The position numbers were made by a program, and so were the translations under genes. The notes beneath the pieces were generated by a model that saw nothing but the letters and a program-made list of their open reading frames with translations, was not told the DNA's origin and did no database searches. Shown here piece by piece: positions 32,007-41,651 of a stretch of DNA of 64,000 bases (position 1 is its first letter; every line of letters begins with the position of its first letter). Origin of the DNA: Thermoanaerobacter ethanolicus JW 200 (GTDB taxonomy: Bacteria > Bacillota > Thermoanaerobacteria > Thermoanaerobacterales > Thermoanaerobacteraceae); NCBI RefSeq assembly GCF_003722315.1, contig NZ_CP033580.1, forward strand, positions 186,001 to 250,000, read 5' to 3'.

Positions 32007-33365
32007 TTATTCAACTTTCTTTTTAAGCACTGCTATCATAAGAGCAGTAACTACTGTACCAACTGCTATTACTCCAATATAAAGAAGAGGATTTGACACA
32101 GCTATCGGTATTACAAATATTCCTCCATGAGGAGCTCGAAGTTCTAAGTGGAAAAGCATTGAAAGAGCACCTGTCACAGCAGAGCCCACCATTATAGAAG
32201 GTATTACCCTGAAGGGATCTGCTGCTGCAAATGGTATAGCACCTTCTGTTATAAAGGAGGCACCTAAAACCCATGCAGCCTTACCTGCTTCTATCTCTTC
32301 CTTTGTAAATCTATTCTTGAAAAGAACAGTTGCAAGTGCAAGGCCAAGAGGAGGTGTCATACCAGCTGCCATGACCGCTGCCATTGGAGCAAAAACATTT
32401 GATGCTAAAAGACCTGTTGCAAAAGTATAAGCTGTCTTGTTTACAGGACCACCCATATCAAAAGCCATCATAAGTCCTAATATCGCTCCAAAAATCACTG
32501 CATTTGTAGAACTCATACCTTTGAGCCAGGCAGTCAAAGATGTCATTATGGCTTTCATTGGAGAACCAATTACATATATCATTAAAAGTCCAACTATCAA
32601 AGTTGATAATACTGGCAATATGAGTATTGGCATTAAACCTTCTAATGTTTTAGGAAGCTTTATTGATTTTTTTAGATAAGCTACTGTATATCCTGCCAAA
32701 AATCCTGAAATGATACCGCCTAAAAATCCTGCTCCAGTGGATACTGCCAGCATACCGCCTACCATACCGGGAACAAGACCAGGCCTATCTGCTATAGAAA
32801 ATGCTATATAGCCTGACAAAATCGGCACCATCAATGCAAAAGCTGAACCACCGCCAATTTTCATCAAAGCCCAAGGAAGAGTTCCTTCTACCTCAAAGGC
32901 TTTATATCCCCAGAAAAAGGAAAGTGCAATTAAAATACCACCTGCAACTACAAAAGGTATCATGTAGGAAACACCTGTCATAAGGTGTTTGTAGGCACCT
33001 GTCCTTTGCGCTGACCTTTCTTTATGAATTTCTTCTACTTTTTCTACATAATCTTTTGGTTTTTCCATCTTAAGAGCCTTTTCAATAAGCCCTTTTGCAT
33101 CCTTTATAGCCTCTTCAACTGGTACCTCAAGTACAGGTTTACCGGCAAATCTTGATCTATCAACTTTTGTCGCAGCTGCTATTATGACAGCATCAGCAGC
33201 TTTTATATCTTCTTCAGTAAGCTGGTTTTCTGCACCTATTGACCCTTGAGTCTCTACCTTTATGTCTACTCCCATTTCTTTGGCTGCCATCTGAAGATTT
33301 TCCGCCGCCATATATGTATGAGCAATACCTGTAGGGCAGGCTGTAACAGCAACTACCTTTTTCAT
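32007..33365 (-). CDS. fruA: Fructose PTS transporter EIIBC
   Basis: This protein imports fructose while phosphorylating it to fructose 1-phosphate. The 452-residue protein has a IIB domain (1-100) with phospho-Cys in [15 protein letters not shown] linker and a IIC domain of about eight to ten spans follow (from about 120; [39 protein letters not shown]). The IIA domain is a separate gene just upstream. Order fruR-fruK-IIA-IIBC forms one operon. Confidence 0.95.
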   Translation of the reverse strand: MKKVVAVTACPTGIAHTYMAAENLQMAAKEMGVDIKVETQGSIGAENQLTEEDIKAADAVIIAAATKVDRSRFAGKPVLEVPVEEAIKDAKGLIEKALKMEKPKDYVEKVEEIHKERSAQRTGAYKHLMTGVSYMIPFVVAGGILIALSFFWGYKAFEVEGTLPWALMKIGGGSAFALMVPILSGYIAFSIADRPGLVPGMVGGMLAVSTGAGFLGGIISGFLAGYTVAYLKKSIKLPKTLEGLMPILILPVLSTLIVGLLMIYVIGSPMKAIMTSLTAWLKGMSSTNAVIFGAILGLMMAFDMGGPVNKTAYTFATGLLASNVFAPMAAVMAAGMTPPLGLALATVLFKNRFTKEEIEAGKAAWVLGASFITEGAIPFAAADPFRVIPSIMVGSAVTGALSMLFHLELRAPHGGIFVIPIAVSNPLLYIGVIAVGTVVTALMIAVLKKKVE

Positions 33366-33388
33366 AATTAATCCCCTCTCTTAAAAAT

Positions 33389-33835
33389 TTACTTATTAAA
33401 AGCATTTATGACTTCCTCAGGTGTCAAAGCTTTTTCTAACTCTTCTCTCACCTCCTTATGCATTAAAGACCTTGAAAGCTCAGCCAAAACTTTAAGGTGC
33501 AGCTCATCAGAGTTGTCTGGCACAGCAATTAAGAAAAATAAATGGGCAGGTTTGCCATCCATTGAGTTATAGTCTATTCCTTGGCGAGACTTTCCAAATA
33601 CTATTGCTGGCTTTTTCACAAGACTGCTTTTGCCATGAGGTATTGCAACCCCATAACCTATACCTGTAGAAAACTCCTCTTCTCTTTTTTTCACCACTTC
33701 TAAAAAGCCTTCTTCATCATCTACAACTTCATTTTCTTTTAAAACACTCACTAACTCTTCCAACACTCCATTTTTGTCCTTTGCCTTTAGGTCAAAAACC
33801 ATCATTTTTTCGTTCAATACATCTTTTATTTCCAT
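33389..33835 (-). CDS. Fructose PTS EIIA component
   Basis: The 148-residue phosphocarrier belongs to the mannitol/fructose class IIA. The active-site His lies in GIGYGVAIPHGKS (about residue 63). The ATG at 33835 has AAAGGTGAGG; a GTG three codons upstream is less likely. It starts 5 nt after the stop of fruK. It passes phosphate from HPr to the IIB domain of FruA. Confidence 0.93.
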   Translation of the reverse strand: MEIKDVLNEKMMVFDLKAKDKNGVLEELVSVLKENEVVDDEEGFLEVVKKREEEFSTGIGYGVAIPHGKSSLVKKPAIVFGKSRQGIDYNSMDGKPAHLFFLIAVPDNSDELHLKVLAELSRSLMHKEVREELEKALTPEEVINAFNK

Positions 33836-33840
33836 TTCCC

Positions 33841-34773
33841 TCACCTTTCTATCCTCTCTATTTCAATCTTATCCTTTAATATATTTACCTCCTCAAGAGT
33901 GCCTGCTCTTGTGCCTTCTTTCATGACAACGGAGGTAGATAAAGCTGCTGCTATTTTTATTGTCTCCTCAATCGGAAGTCCTTTGTATATTCCATGGGCA
34001 AAGCCTGCAACAAAGGCATCTCCTGCCCCAACTGTCCCTTTTACTTCAACTTTTACTGGCATTACCCTATATATCCCTTCCTTTGTTATCACAACACTGC
34101 CGCGGCCTCCCATAGAAATCGCAACTATTTCTATGCCTGAATCCTTCAGCTTTTTCCCTTCTTCAATAACCTCTTCTAAACTTTCAAGCTTTTTGCCTAC
34201 TGCATCTTCTAACTCCTGCACATTAGGTTTTATCATGTAAGGCTTTTCTTCTATGCCGTATAAAAGCGCTTCTTTGTCAGCATCAAGAATTATTTTTAAA
34301 TCACCGCTTTTTACTTCTCTAATTATGTCTTTGTAAAAAGTCTTTGGCACTCCTTGTGGTAAACTTCCTGAAAGCACAAGCACTTTTGACTCTTTAGCAT
34401 ATTTACATATACTTTTTTTAAGTAGCTCTATTTCTTCTTCGCTTACATGAGGGCCATATTCATTCAAATCAGTAACTTCCATCCTTGAAATATCAGAAAT
34501 CTTTATATTTGTCCTCGTCTCATTTTTTATTTTCACAAAGTCAGTTTTTATGCCTTCATCTTCCAAAGAATCGATTATATATTTAGCATTAGGTCCTATA
34601 AATCCGAGAGCAATAACATCGTCTCCAAAATTTTTAAGGTTTTTAGCGACATTTATACCTTTTCCCCCAGCGTCTACTCTTGATCGAATTACCCTATTTA
34701 CATAACCAAGTTTCAAATCCTCAACAATTATTGTCCTGTCAATTGCTGGATTCGCCGTTACCGTCGTTATCAT
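33841..34773 (-). CDS. fruK: 1-phosphofructokinase
   Basis: FruK phosphorylates the fructose 1-phosphate made by FruA to fructose 1,6-bisphosphate. It is a PfkB-family sugar kinase of about 310 residues. It has TVTANPAIDRTI, the GGKGINVAKNLKNFG sugar-binding motif, LSGSLPQGVP and the catalytic VKGTVGAGDAFVAGFAHGI. The ATG at 34773 is 9 nt after AAAGG. Its start overlaps the end of fruR by 35 nt. Confidence 0.95.
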   Translation of the reverse strand: MITTVTANPAIDRTIIVEDLKLGYVNRVIRSRVDAGGKGINVAKNLKNFGDDVIALGFIGPNAKYIIDSLEDEGIKTDFVKIKNETRTNIKISDISRMEVTDLNEYGPHVSEEEIELLKKSICKYAKESKVLVLSGSLPQGVPKTFYKDIIREVKSGDLKIILDADKEALLYGIEEKPYMIKPNVQELEDAVGKKLESLEEVIEEGKKLKDSGIEIVAISMGGRGSVVITKEGIYRVMPVKVEVKGTVGAGDAFVAGFAHGIYKGLPIEETIKIAAALSTSVVMKEGTRAGTLEEVNILKDKIEIERIER

Positions 34774-35569
34774 TATTTTCATCCTTTCCAAAGCTTACTA
34801 TATCTATATTTGCCTGTTCATATTTTCTCACTATCTCATAATCAATTTCATCATCTGTTATTATTGCCGTAATGTCCTTTATATCTGCAAATTTAACAAA
34901 AGATTTTTTCCCAAATTTAGTGTGGTCTGCTACTATATAAACTTCACTTGCCACATCACACATGGCCTTTTTTGTATTGGCCTCAATTAAGTCTGGAGTC
35001 ATAAGCCCATCCTCAAAAGATATAGCATTTGTGCCTATAAAAGCCTTATCCACTTTAAACTGTCTTATCACCATTTCAGCAATAGGACCAACTAAAGCCT
35101 TAGTCCTCCACCTCTGTATACCCCCTGTCACAATAAGCTCAATATCCTCGTGTTTTGAAAGTTCTATAGCAATAAGAGGTGAATTTGTGACAACAGTAAG
35201 TTTCATATTTTTTAGATTTCGCGCTATCTCAAGAGTAGTCGTACCAGCATCTAAAATTATAGAATCTCCTTCTTCTATCATTGAAGCAGCAATTTTACCT
35301 ATCTTCCTTTTTGCCTCAAGTTCTACATCTTCTTTTTCAAAAAATGCAGGCTCATAATGAGTGCCAGCATTCAATATCGCACCACCGTGAGTCCTCTGTA
35401 TGAAACCCTTTTCCTCCAGTACATGCAAATCTCTTCTTATTGTAGATTCAGAAACATTAAAGAGTTTGCTAAGCTCAGAAACACTGATACTTTTATCCTT
35501 ACTTATAATTTCCGCAATCTTTAAGCGTCTCTCCTCACCAAACATTCTATCAGATATACTCATATTCAT
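34739..35569 (-). CDS. fruR: DeoR-family fructose operon repressor
   Basis: The 276-residue regulator has a DeoR winged helix (about 12-65; RRLKIAEIISKDKSISVSELSKLFNVSESTIRRDLHVLEEKG) and a sugar-phosphate sensor domain (SIILDAGTTTLEIARNL; VADHTKFGKKS). FruR proteins bind fructose 1-phosphate. Starts at 35569 and at a second ATG two codons later are both possible, each with only a GGATGTGA-like site. A consensus promoter and twin repeats lie upstream. Confidence 0.93.
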   Translation of the reverse strand: MNMSISDRMFGEERRLKIAEIISKDKSISVSELSKLFNVSESTIRRDLHVLEEKGFIQRTHGGAILNAGTHYEPAFFEKEDVELEAKRKIGKIAASMIEEGDSIILDAGTTTLEIARNLKNMKLTVVTNSPLIAIELSKHEDIELIVTGGIQRWRTKALVGPIAEMVIRQFKVDKAFIGTNAISFEDGLMTPDLIEANTKKAMCDVASEVYIVADHTKFGKKSFVKFADIKDITAIITDDEIDYEIVRKYEQANIDIVSFGKDENNDNDGNGESSN

Positions 35570-35592
35570 TCACATCCATTCAATATTATCCC

Positions 35593-35623
35593 GCTCAAAT
35601 GTGATTGATTTTGCTCAATTTTG
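35593..35623. promoter_or_regulatory. Paired repeats at the fruR promoter (probable FruR operator)
   Basis: GCTCAAATGTG (35593-35603) and GCTCAATTTTG (35613-35623) are direct repeats spaced 20 bp, two helical turns, just downstream of the -10 box. Confidence 0.55.
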
Positions 35624-35652
35624 ATTATATATTATCATTTTGGTTTTGTCAA
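35624..35652 (-). promoter_or_regulatory. fru operon promoter
   Basis: TTGACA (35647-35652), 17-bp spacer, TATAAT (35624-35629) on the minus strand: a consensus sigma-A promoter. Confidence 0.85.
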
Positions 35653-35655
35653 TAG

Positions 35656-35685
35656 GCAAAAAAATAAAACAGGCAATGCCTGTTT
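35656..35685 (-). terminator. Second terminator after the S-layer gene
   Basis: AAACAGGCA (35667-35675) / TGCCTGTTT (35677-35685) followed on the minus strand by TATTTTTTT. It backs up the stem at 35700-35722. Confidence 0.75.
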
Positions 35686-35699
35686 GAGAGAAAATAAAA

Positions 35700-35722
35700 G
35701 AGTCCCCCAAGGAGGAGGACTC
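35700..35722 (-). terminator. First terminator after the S-layer gene
   Basis: GAGTCC.. / ..GGACTC stem with a TTTTATTTT tail on the minus strand. Confidence 0.8.
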
Positions 35723-35739
35723 ATTATGGTTGTTTGATG

Positions 35740-38139
35740 TTATTTTATGACTATTACTGCTATTCTACCTGTTGAATCCTTGTACAGGTCAACTGTAGTA
35801 CCCGCTGCAAGATCGCCAAGTTGTGCTAATACATAGTTACCGCTGCTGTCTTTTGTTACAACTGTCACATTTGGACTTAATGCAAAGGTGCCTTTGTCAG
35901 TTGTAATGCCATATACATTGTAGCTATTAACTTTGGCATCTTGTACATCAGCAGAGGCTTTAGACGCAAAGCTGACAATAACATTATTGCTGTCAAGACC
36001 TATAGCAGCCGCTCCTGTAGAAGGTGTAGGTGTCAAGTTAACTTTTGTTGTGTATGTTTGCTCTGAACCATTCACTAATACATTTAGCTTGTACTGAGTA
36101 TTACCACTGCCAAGGTCTATTGTTGTCACTCCTGTTACATATCCGTATACTGTTGATGATACGCTTTGCTCAGCTGTTAAGCTGCTTTCATTGAGGTATA
36201 TAGCTTTAACATAGCCATATTGATCAGCAACTAACTGCTTTACATTTAATGTATCTTTTGTTATGTCTGACAATTTAACTGTTGAGTAGCTATCATCAGT
36301 AGAATTGTAATTAAATATTACAGTATTGTTTGTCATATAGTAAGTTGTTCCACTTACTGTTAAGACATGTGTATCTTTATTGTAAGCAGCAGAAGCATTA
36401 ATTGCTACTACATTGTCAGTATCGGCTGTCTTCGGACTATTGATAGCTGTAACAACATTGTTTGAATCAATTGAGTAAGTTATTATGTCATTTGTTCCAT
36501 AGGTAGTGCTTGTAACAGTTGTGGAATATACATTTACTTTTCCATCAGCAGTTAATAGTTTTACTTTGCCGTTATTCCATACGTCGTTCGCATTAAATGC
36601 AAGCAATACTGCATAATTTGCTGTAGCTTGTTTGCCTATAAATCCAACGATATTGCCATCTTTGTCAAGAACAAAAGTACCTTCTTGACCAACTGTAGCT
36701 TTTGCACCACTTGCATTACCGTTAATGTATTGAGCTACTGTATAATCTTTATCGCCGATTGTTGCGGTTGTTGTACTTCCATCATATGCAACTTTTGTTA
36801 TCTTTCCTTCTACTTTGTTTCTTACAACAAGAAGTGTAACTTTCGAACCGTCTATTGTTGAAGCATAGTATACAACATCACCAGCTTTAATATCTGTCAA
36901 GCTAGTAACTGATCCAATAACCACAACAGTCTTTACCGGATCTCCAGCTATTCTATAGCTGCTATTATAAACATTGTTAACATTGAGGAACTTGTCAGTT
37001 GATTTTACATCAGCTGTAACAACAACAGAAGCTTTGTAAGCACCTGTAATAACCGCATAATCATATTTACCGTCGTTATTTGTATCTGTCAATGCTACAT
37101 TCGCACCATCATATACTTTAGTTGCTACCTGATCCAATGTTGTTTTTCCACCGTTATAAATTACAGTTACATTAGCAGGAGTATCAATATCTACAACTTT
37201 ACTTCCATCATTATATACACTATTTGATACTACGTTAAAGCTCTTTGCTGTAAATGTTTTGTCTGTAGATACTACATCAACTGATACAGGGTCTCCACCT
37301 TTTATTGAATAAACATCTACAACTTTACCAAGGTATTTGTTAAAATCAACAGTACCAGCATTTATAGTTGTGGCAGCTTTAAATGTAATTACGCCATCTG
37401 AATTTACATCTTTGATTCCTTGAACCAAAACTTTACCTTGGGCAACATTGCTGTCAACGTCAGGGGTTGCAACTACAAGATATCTTGTAACATCTGCAAC
37501 TTTTGATATAAGTTTGTTTCCTAATACAGGATTACCATTTGTATCATAGGATGTTACTATTTGCTGATCTAATGCTTTATCCATTATTAAAGCCAGGTCT
37601 CCACGAGTTACAACATCATTGTAAGCACGATTTAAACCTGCTGTCAATCCAAGATCTTGGGCCTTTGCAACAACGCCATATGGCCATGAGAGATTCTTAT
37701 AGCCAAGGGCATTGAGCATGAAGCCAAGAGCTTGTGCATATGTTACTTTTCCTTCTGGGTCAAACATGCCATTGCCTACACCATGTGTAAGGCCAAGTTT
37801 AGCTGCTAAGTTGATGTCACCAACTGCCCAATAATTCTTTGAAACATCTTTGAAGGCTGGTGTATCATTCTTAGCCATTTCAGCTAAATTTCTGTAGCCA
37901 GATAATCTGTTTACGAAAACAGTCATCATGGCTCTTGTAACTGGCTGATCTACGCCATATGTGCCGTCTGTATTACCATTTGTAATGTTTAGAGCATACA
38001 GACGAGCCACTGCTGATGCATAAGGTGCATCATCTTTCACATCGGTGAACGGTGTCGTTGCAGCAAAACCTACTGCCATCGCGCTGAACACCAATGCGAA
38101 TGTAAGAACCACTGCTATTAACTTTTTGAGGTTCTTCAT
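35740..38139 (-). CDS. S-layer protein with N-terminal SLH domains
   Basis: The 799-residue secreted protein starts with a signal peptide (MKNLKKLIAVVLTFALVFSA...GFAA). Three SLH domains follow (about 30-210), with TPFTDVKDDAPYASAVARLYALNI, TRAMMTVFVNRLSGY, VTYAQALGFMLNALGY and TRGDLALIMDKAL. SLH domains bind pyruvylated secondary wall polymers. The rest is a Thr/Val/Asp-rich beta-type surface region. It is probably the main S-layer subunit: a strong promoter, a hairpin leader, AAGGAGGAGG and tandem terminators all point to high output. Confidence 0.88.
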   Translation of the reverse strand: MKNLKKLIAVVLTFALVFSAMAVGFAATTPFTDVKDDAPYASAVARLYALNITNGNTDGTYGVDQPVTRAMMTVFVNRLSGYRNLAEMAKNDTPAFKDVSKNYWAVGDINLAAKLGLTHGVGNGMFDPEGKVTYAQALGFMLNALGYKNLSWPYGVVAKAQDLGLTAGLNRAYNDVVTRGDLALIMDKALDQQIVTSYDTNGNPVLGNKLISKVADVTRYLVVATPDVDSNVAQGKVLVQGIKDVNSDGVITFKAATTINAGTVDFNKYLGKVVDVYSIKGGDPVSVDVVSTDKTFTAKSFNVVSNSVYNDGSKVVDIDTPANVTVIYNGGKTTLDQVATKVYDGANVALTDTNNDGKYDYAVITGAYKASVVVTADVKSTDKFLNVNNVYNSSYRIAGDPVKTVVVIGSVTSLTDIKAGDVVYYASTIDGSKVTLLVVRNKVEGKITKVAYDGSTTTATIGDKDYTVAQYINGNASGAKATVGQEGTFVLDKDGNIVGFIGKQATANYAVLLAFNANDVWNNGKVKLLTADGKVNVYSTTVTSTTYGTNDIITYSIDSNNVVTAINSPKTADTDNVVAINASAAYNKDTHVLTVSGTTYYMTNNTVIFNYNSTDDSYSTVKLSDITKDTLNVKQLVADQYGYVKAIYLNESSLTAEQSVSSTVYGYVTGVTTIDLGSGNTQYKLNVLVNGSEQTYTTKVNLTPTPSTGAAAIGLDSNNVIVSFASKASADVQDAKVNSYNVYGITTDKGTFALSPNVTVVTKDSSGNYVLAQLGDLAAGTTVDLYKDSTGRIAVIVIK

Positions 38140-38188
38140 ACAGTCAATCCTCCTCCTTGTATTTGTATTTTAATTTTTATATTTTTTG

Positions 38189-38215
38189 TTTTGAAAGGCA
38201 TAATGCCTTTCAAAA
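38189..38215 (-). promoter_or_regulatory. Hairpin in the S-layer mRNA leader
   Basis: A perfect 12-bp stem (38189-38200 with 38204-38215, loop of 3) lies between promoter and start codon. On the minus strand it is followed by A-rich, not T-rich, sequence, so it does not look like a terminator. A stabilising leader hairpin fits a highly expressed gene. Confidence 0.6.
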
Positions 38216-38279
38216 ATTTTTTACCTATGTAAGTACATTTTAGAGCATGTAGTATGTTTTGGATAAACAACCTGATTAT

Positions 38280-38308
38280 ATTATAGCATCAGGTATTTAA
38301 TGAGTCAA
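38280..38308 (-). promoter_or_regulatory. S-layer gene promoter
   Basis: TTGACT (38303-38308), 17-bp spacer, TATAAT (38280-38285) on the minus strand, leaving a leader of about 130 nt. Confidence 0.8.
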
Positions 38309-38352
38309 TAAATGTTACCAATTTGTAATATTTCTGTAATATTAATTTAACA

Positions 38353-39939
38353 TTACGAACCCTGTTGTAATATTATTTTAGGTAAAACTTCTATTTCAAA
38401 CATTCTGTTCCAAGGGTATCTCACTTTCACTTCTATGTCTTTTATGCCAACAGAACTATTTCCCGCCTTTACTAGTTCTCCAATATATTTTCCCTTTATT
38501 GTATTAATAAGGGGCTTCATCTTTATTGAAAGTTCTTCATCTGCAGTTTTTTTGTCTATGTTATCTTTTGCCATGTGGTTTGACTCTGCCCATTTGTACA
38601 TTTTATTTCTTACATCAGCTTGATAGGCAAAGTCGTCCGCATAACGTATAAAGGAGAAAGCTATAAAACTTTTTATAGCATCTTCTTCTTTGTAAGAAGG
38701 AAGTATGCTTTTGTCAAGGACCATTTTTAAAGACATTTCAGATATAACTGTCCCTATTGCGTTGCTGGGAGTATTCCAGCCCGCATAGAGAAAGCTTAAG
38801 GGATTTAAGTCAAAGAGCAGGTCGATTAATTTTTTATCCGCCATATTAACATATGCAACATCTGCTATTCCGAAAATTTGTCCTTTATTTTTATATTTTT
38901 GTATGTCGTTTTTTATTCCTAAATTTTCATGTGTATGGACATACAATATACATTCGCCACTTGAATCGGTTTTTCCTCCTATAAAATTAATTTTTTCTTC
39001 CACAATTTTCTTAAGGTCTGCTCCTTCATAAGGCAAAATAACTTTATCAGGGTCTTTTACGTCATAAACGACATTAAAACGAGGAATTTGCTTGTAGTAC
39101 TCATTTGCAAGCCTTGCCGTTATCTCCATGCCAATTTCATCAGCGCCATGGAGTACGTATACTTTATTCGATATTTGCTGTGTTTTCGCATATTGGTTAA
39201 GTTTTCGCGCTACCATATTTGACATGCTAAACTTCTGTGTGTCGTCAATGCCTATTACTAATGTTTTTATATATCCTTCTTTTGTCCAATCAATGAGCTT
39301 TTCATTTATTTCTTTATTTAACTCAAAAAGTTCAGTGTACTTAGTAAGCACATCAGGTGGTATGCTTTTTTTTATTTTTTCAAGCCTGGCTTTATCCTTT
39401 TCTTGATTAAAAAGGTCAACTTTATCAGTTAACTCTGAAAATTCTTTTAGTTTGTCACTGTATTTTACATACTGGTAGTCGGAAAATTGTGTAGGCGTAA
39501 GGCGAGGTATTATCGAAAATATGATTATATTTTTGTTTTCATTCTCTGTCAAAAATTTATAAAGGAGCGAAAGTCTTTCTTCATAATCTTTATAGTTTTT
39601 GATATCACGGGATGCTATAAGGCCTCCATTCAAATACTGTTGCAGTGATATTACAACAGCATAAACGTTACTTCTAGGAATAACCTCATTAAGCCATTCA
39701 TTAAGCCCTTCAAAGTTTCCCGGCTTTGTGTAGTCATCAAGTACATTTTGTGGAGGCAAAATCAAGTTTTTCCCCCACATATTTGTCAGAAGGCTTACAT
39801 TTTGGGTATTTACAGGCCGGCTGTCAAGAGGAATAAAAATTATGTCTTCTTTTGGCATTGTAAATTTTTCATTGTAAGTAGAAGCTGGCAAGGAAAATAT
39901 ACATAAAGTCAGTACAAACCACAAAGCTTTTTTAAACAT
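38353..39939 (-). CDS. DUF4127 family exported protein
   Basis: The 528-residue protein has an N-terminal signal segment. It has the family opening IIFIPLDSRPVNTQNVSLLTNMWGKNLILPP and conserved acidic/His stretches such as VIGIDDTQ, HGADEIGMEITARLANEYY and LLYAGWNTPSNAIGTVIS. DUF4127 proteins are uncharacterised; the DSRP and DEIG motifs suggest a sugar- or polymer-acting enzyme, but that is a guess. Shine-Dalgarno GGAGAAGGAT. It lies between S-layer and wall-modifying genes. Confidence 0.82.
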   Translation of the reverse strand: MFKKALWFVLTLCIFSLPASTYNEKFTMPKEDIIFIPLDSRPVNTQNVSLLTNMWGKNLILPPQNVLDDYTKPGNFEGLNEWLNEVIPRSNVYAVVISLQQYLNGGLIASRDIKNYKDYEERLSLLYKFLTENENKNIIIFSIIPRLTPTQFSDYQYVKYSDKLKEFSELTDKVDLFNQEKDKARLEKIKKSIPPDVLTKYTELFELNKEINEKLIDWTKEGYIKTLVIGIDDTQKFSMSNMVARKLNQYAKTQQISNKVYVLHGADEIGMEITARLANEYYKQIPRFNVVYDVKDPDKVILPYEGADLKKIVEEKINFIGGKTDSSGECILYVHTHENLGIKNDIQKYKNKGQIFGIADVAYVNMADKKLIDLLFDLNPLSFLYAGWNTPSNAIGTVISEMSLKMVLDKSILPSYKEEDAIKSFIAFSFIRYADDFAYQADVRNKMYKWAESNHMAKDNIDKKTADEELSIKMKPLINTIKGKYIGELVKAGNSSVGIKDIEVKVRYPWNRMFEIEVLPKIILQQGS

Positions 39940-40142
39940 ATCCTTCTCCTGCTTGTCTTTTTGTATAAATTATACCATAACAAAAGGGAATTTTCATTTT
40001 ATTATTAATCTTTTTTTGGGCTTCGGGATTCTTCTAAGTGCTTCATACTCCTTATAATTACATAAAAAGAAAACTTGGCTCAGAATTACAAATATTTCTT
40101 TTATAAAAAATTTAATGTTTTGTTAACTTTTTTGTAACATAT

Positions 40143-40171
40143 TTGTGATAATTATGTGATATATTTATGAT
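40143..40171 (+). promoter_or_regulatory. Possible promoter of the SLH deacetylase gene
   Basis: TTGTGA (40143-40148), 17-bp spacer, TATGAT (40166-40171), 25 bp before the start codon. The sequence is AT-rich, so confidence is limited. Confidence 0.4.
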
Positions 40172-40196
40172 AAATTTGTGTGAGAGGTTGGAAAAC

Positions 40197-41627
40197 ATGA
40201 GCAAAAAAGCGTTAATCATCCTTACAATCATGGTAACAATTGTACTTGCTGTATCAATTCCAGTGCTACATTCAAAGGCACAATCTAAAAAGCCATTTGT
40301 GCCTGTTTTAATGTACCATCACCTTCAAAAAGAAGGTACATTTGATTCTAAAAAGTATGGTGGTGTGATAATCGACCCAGAAAGATTTGAAAAGCAAATG
40401 CTTTACCTTAAAGCGGCAGGATATCACACTATAACTTTAGAACAGCTCAGAGATTTTGTACTGTACAACAAGCCTTTGCCACCAAAACCTATTGTAATAA
40501 CTTTTGATGACGGATATTTAAGCAATTACACGTATGCATATCCTATACTTAAAAAATTAGGAATGAAAGCTGAAATAAATATTATAGTAAGTTATGTGCC
40601 AGATGAAGTAAACAAGCAAAAACCCGAAGTTGTTATACCGCATTTTACGTGGCAACAAGCAAAAGAAATGGCAGACAGCGGAATAATAGAGATTGAGAGT
40701 CACACATATGACCTCCACGGTTACAGGTCAAATGATTTTAAGAAAATCCCAATGGTAATGGGACCTGTAATCATTGATGGACATCTTGAAACAATGGAAC
40801 AGTATAAAGAAAGGCTTTATCTAGATTTCTTGCGCTCACGAGAAATAATTAAAGAAAAAATAGGTAAAGCGCCTATATGTTTAGCATATCCTTTTGGTTC
40901 GGGAAATAAAATAAGCGACGAGATAGCAAAAAAAGTAGGTTTTGAAATGGCATTTGGCATTAAAGAAGGAGTAAATTATTATGGCGATAATATTATGAAG
41001 TTAAAACGAATTACTGTGAGGGATTCCGATACAGGTCAAGACATTGTTGAAAAAATAAACAAGTTAAGTAGGGATACAGGGTTTATTCCTTTTTGGGATA
41101 TTAAAAATATGTGGTCTGAAAAGAATATACTTAGTTCGGTAATAAAAGGGATTTTTGCAGGATATGAAGACGGATCTTTTAGGCCAAACAAAATTATATC
41201 TAGAGCAGAATTCGCTTCTTTGATAGATAGAGCATTTTTAAAAGATAAACCGGTATTGCAGCAAGAAATTTCCTTCAAAGATGTTTCTCAAAATGCATGG
41301 TACTATAAACCTATTGCAAATATAGTAAATAATGGAATTATGAAAGGATACGAGGATAACACTTTTAAACCTCATAATCCCATAACGCGAGAAGAAGCCA
41401 TTAGCGTTCTTATGAAATTTTATGAGCCAAAAGAGAATATTGATTTTATTTTTGATCCTGCAGACAAAAATGACATTTCATCATGGGCATATGATTTCAT
41501 TAAAAAAGCTTATGAGAATAATTTAATAGCTGGTACAAATAAAGATGGTAAAATATACATTTATCCTAAAAAGCCTTTGACACGAGAAGAAGCAGCAGTA
41601 CTATTAGATAAAATAGTGAAGGAGTAG
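40197..41627 (+). CDS. SLH-anchored polysaccharide deacetylase
   Basis: The 476-residue secreted protein has a signal/anchor (about 5-25) and a NodB-type deacetylase domain (about 35-270). The domain has PVLMYHHL, the metal-binding TFDDGYLSN, and SHTYDLHGY with the second metal His. Three SLH domains follow (about 305-476; KGIFAGYEDGSFRPNKIISRAEFASLI and two more). It would remove N-acetyl groups from wall or surface polysaccharide while bound to the wall. The ATG at 40197 follows GAGAGG; an open frame from 40167 has no site. SLH domains are C-terminal here, opposite to the S-layer protein. Confidence 0.9.
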   Translation: MSKKALIILTIMVTIVLAVSIPVLHSKAQSKKPFVPVLMYHHLQKEGTFDSKKYGGVIIDPERFEKQMLYLKAAGYHTITLEQLRDFVLYNKPLPPKPIVITFDDGYLSNYTYAYPILKKLGMKAEINIIVSYVPDEVNKQKPEVVIPHFTWQQAKEMADSGIIEIESHTYDLHGYRSNDFKKIPMVMGPVIIDGHLETMEQYKERLYLDFLRSREIIKEKIGKAPICLAYPFGSGNKISDEIAKKVGFEMAFGIKEGVNYYGDNIMKLKRITVRDSDTGQDIVEKINKLSRDTGFIPFWDIKNMWSEKNILSSVIKGIFAGYEDGSFRPNKIISRAEFASLIDRAFLKDKPVLQQEISFKDVSQNAWYYKPIANIVNNGIMKGYEDNTFKPHNPITREEAISVLMKFYEPKENIDFIFDPADKNDISSWAYDFIKKAYENNLIAGTNKDGKIYIYPKKPLTREEAAVLLDKIVKE

Positions 41628-41651
41628 CGAAAAAGCCACTCCTTCATTTTT
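41618..41651 (+). terminator. Bidirectional terminator between convergent genes
   Basis: GAAGGAGT (41618-41625) / ACTCCTTC (41638-41645) with ATTTTT after it. It serves the deacetylase gene and possibly the facing gene. Confidence 0.8.
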
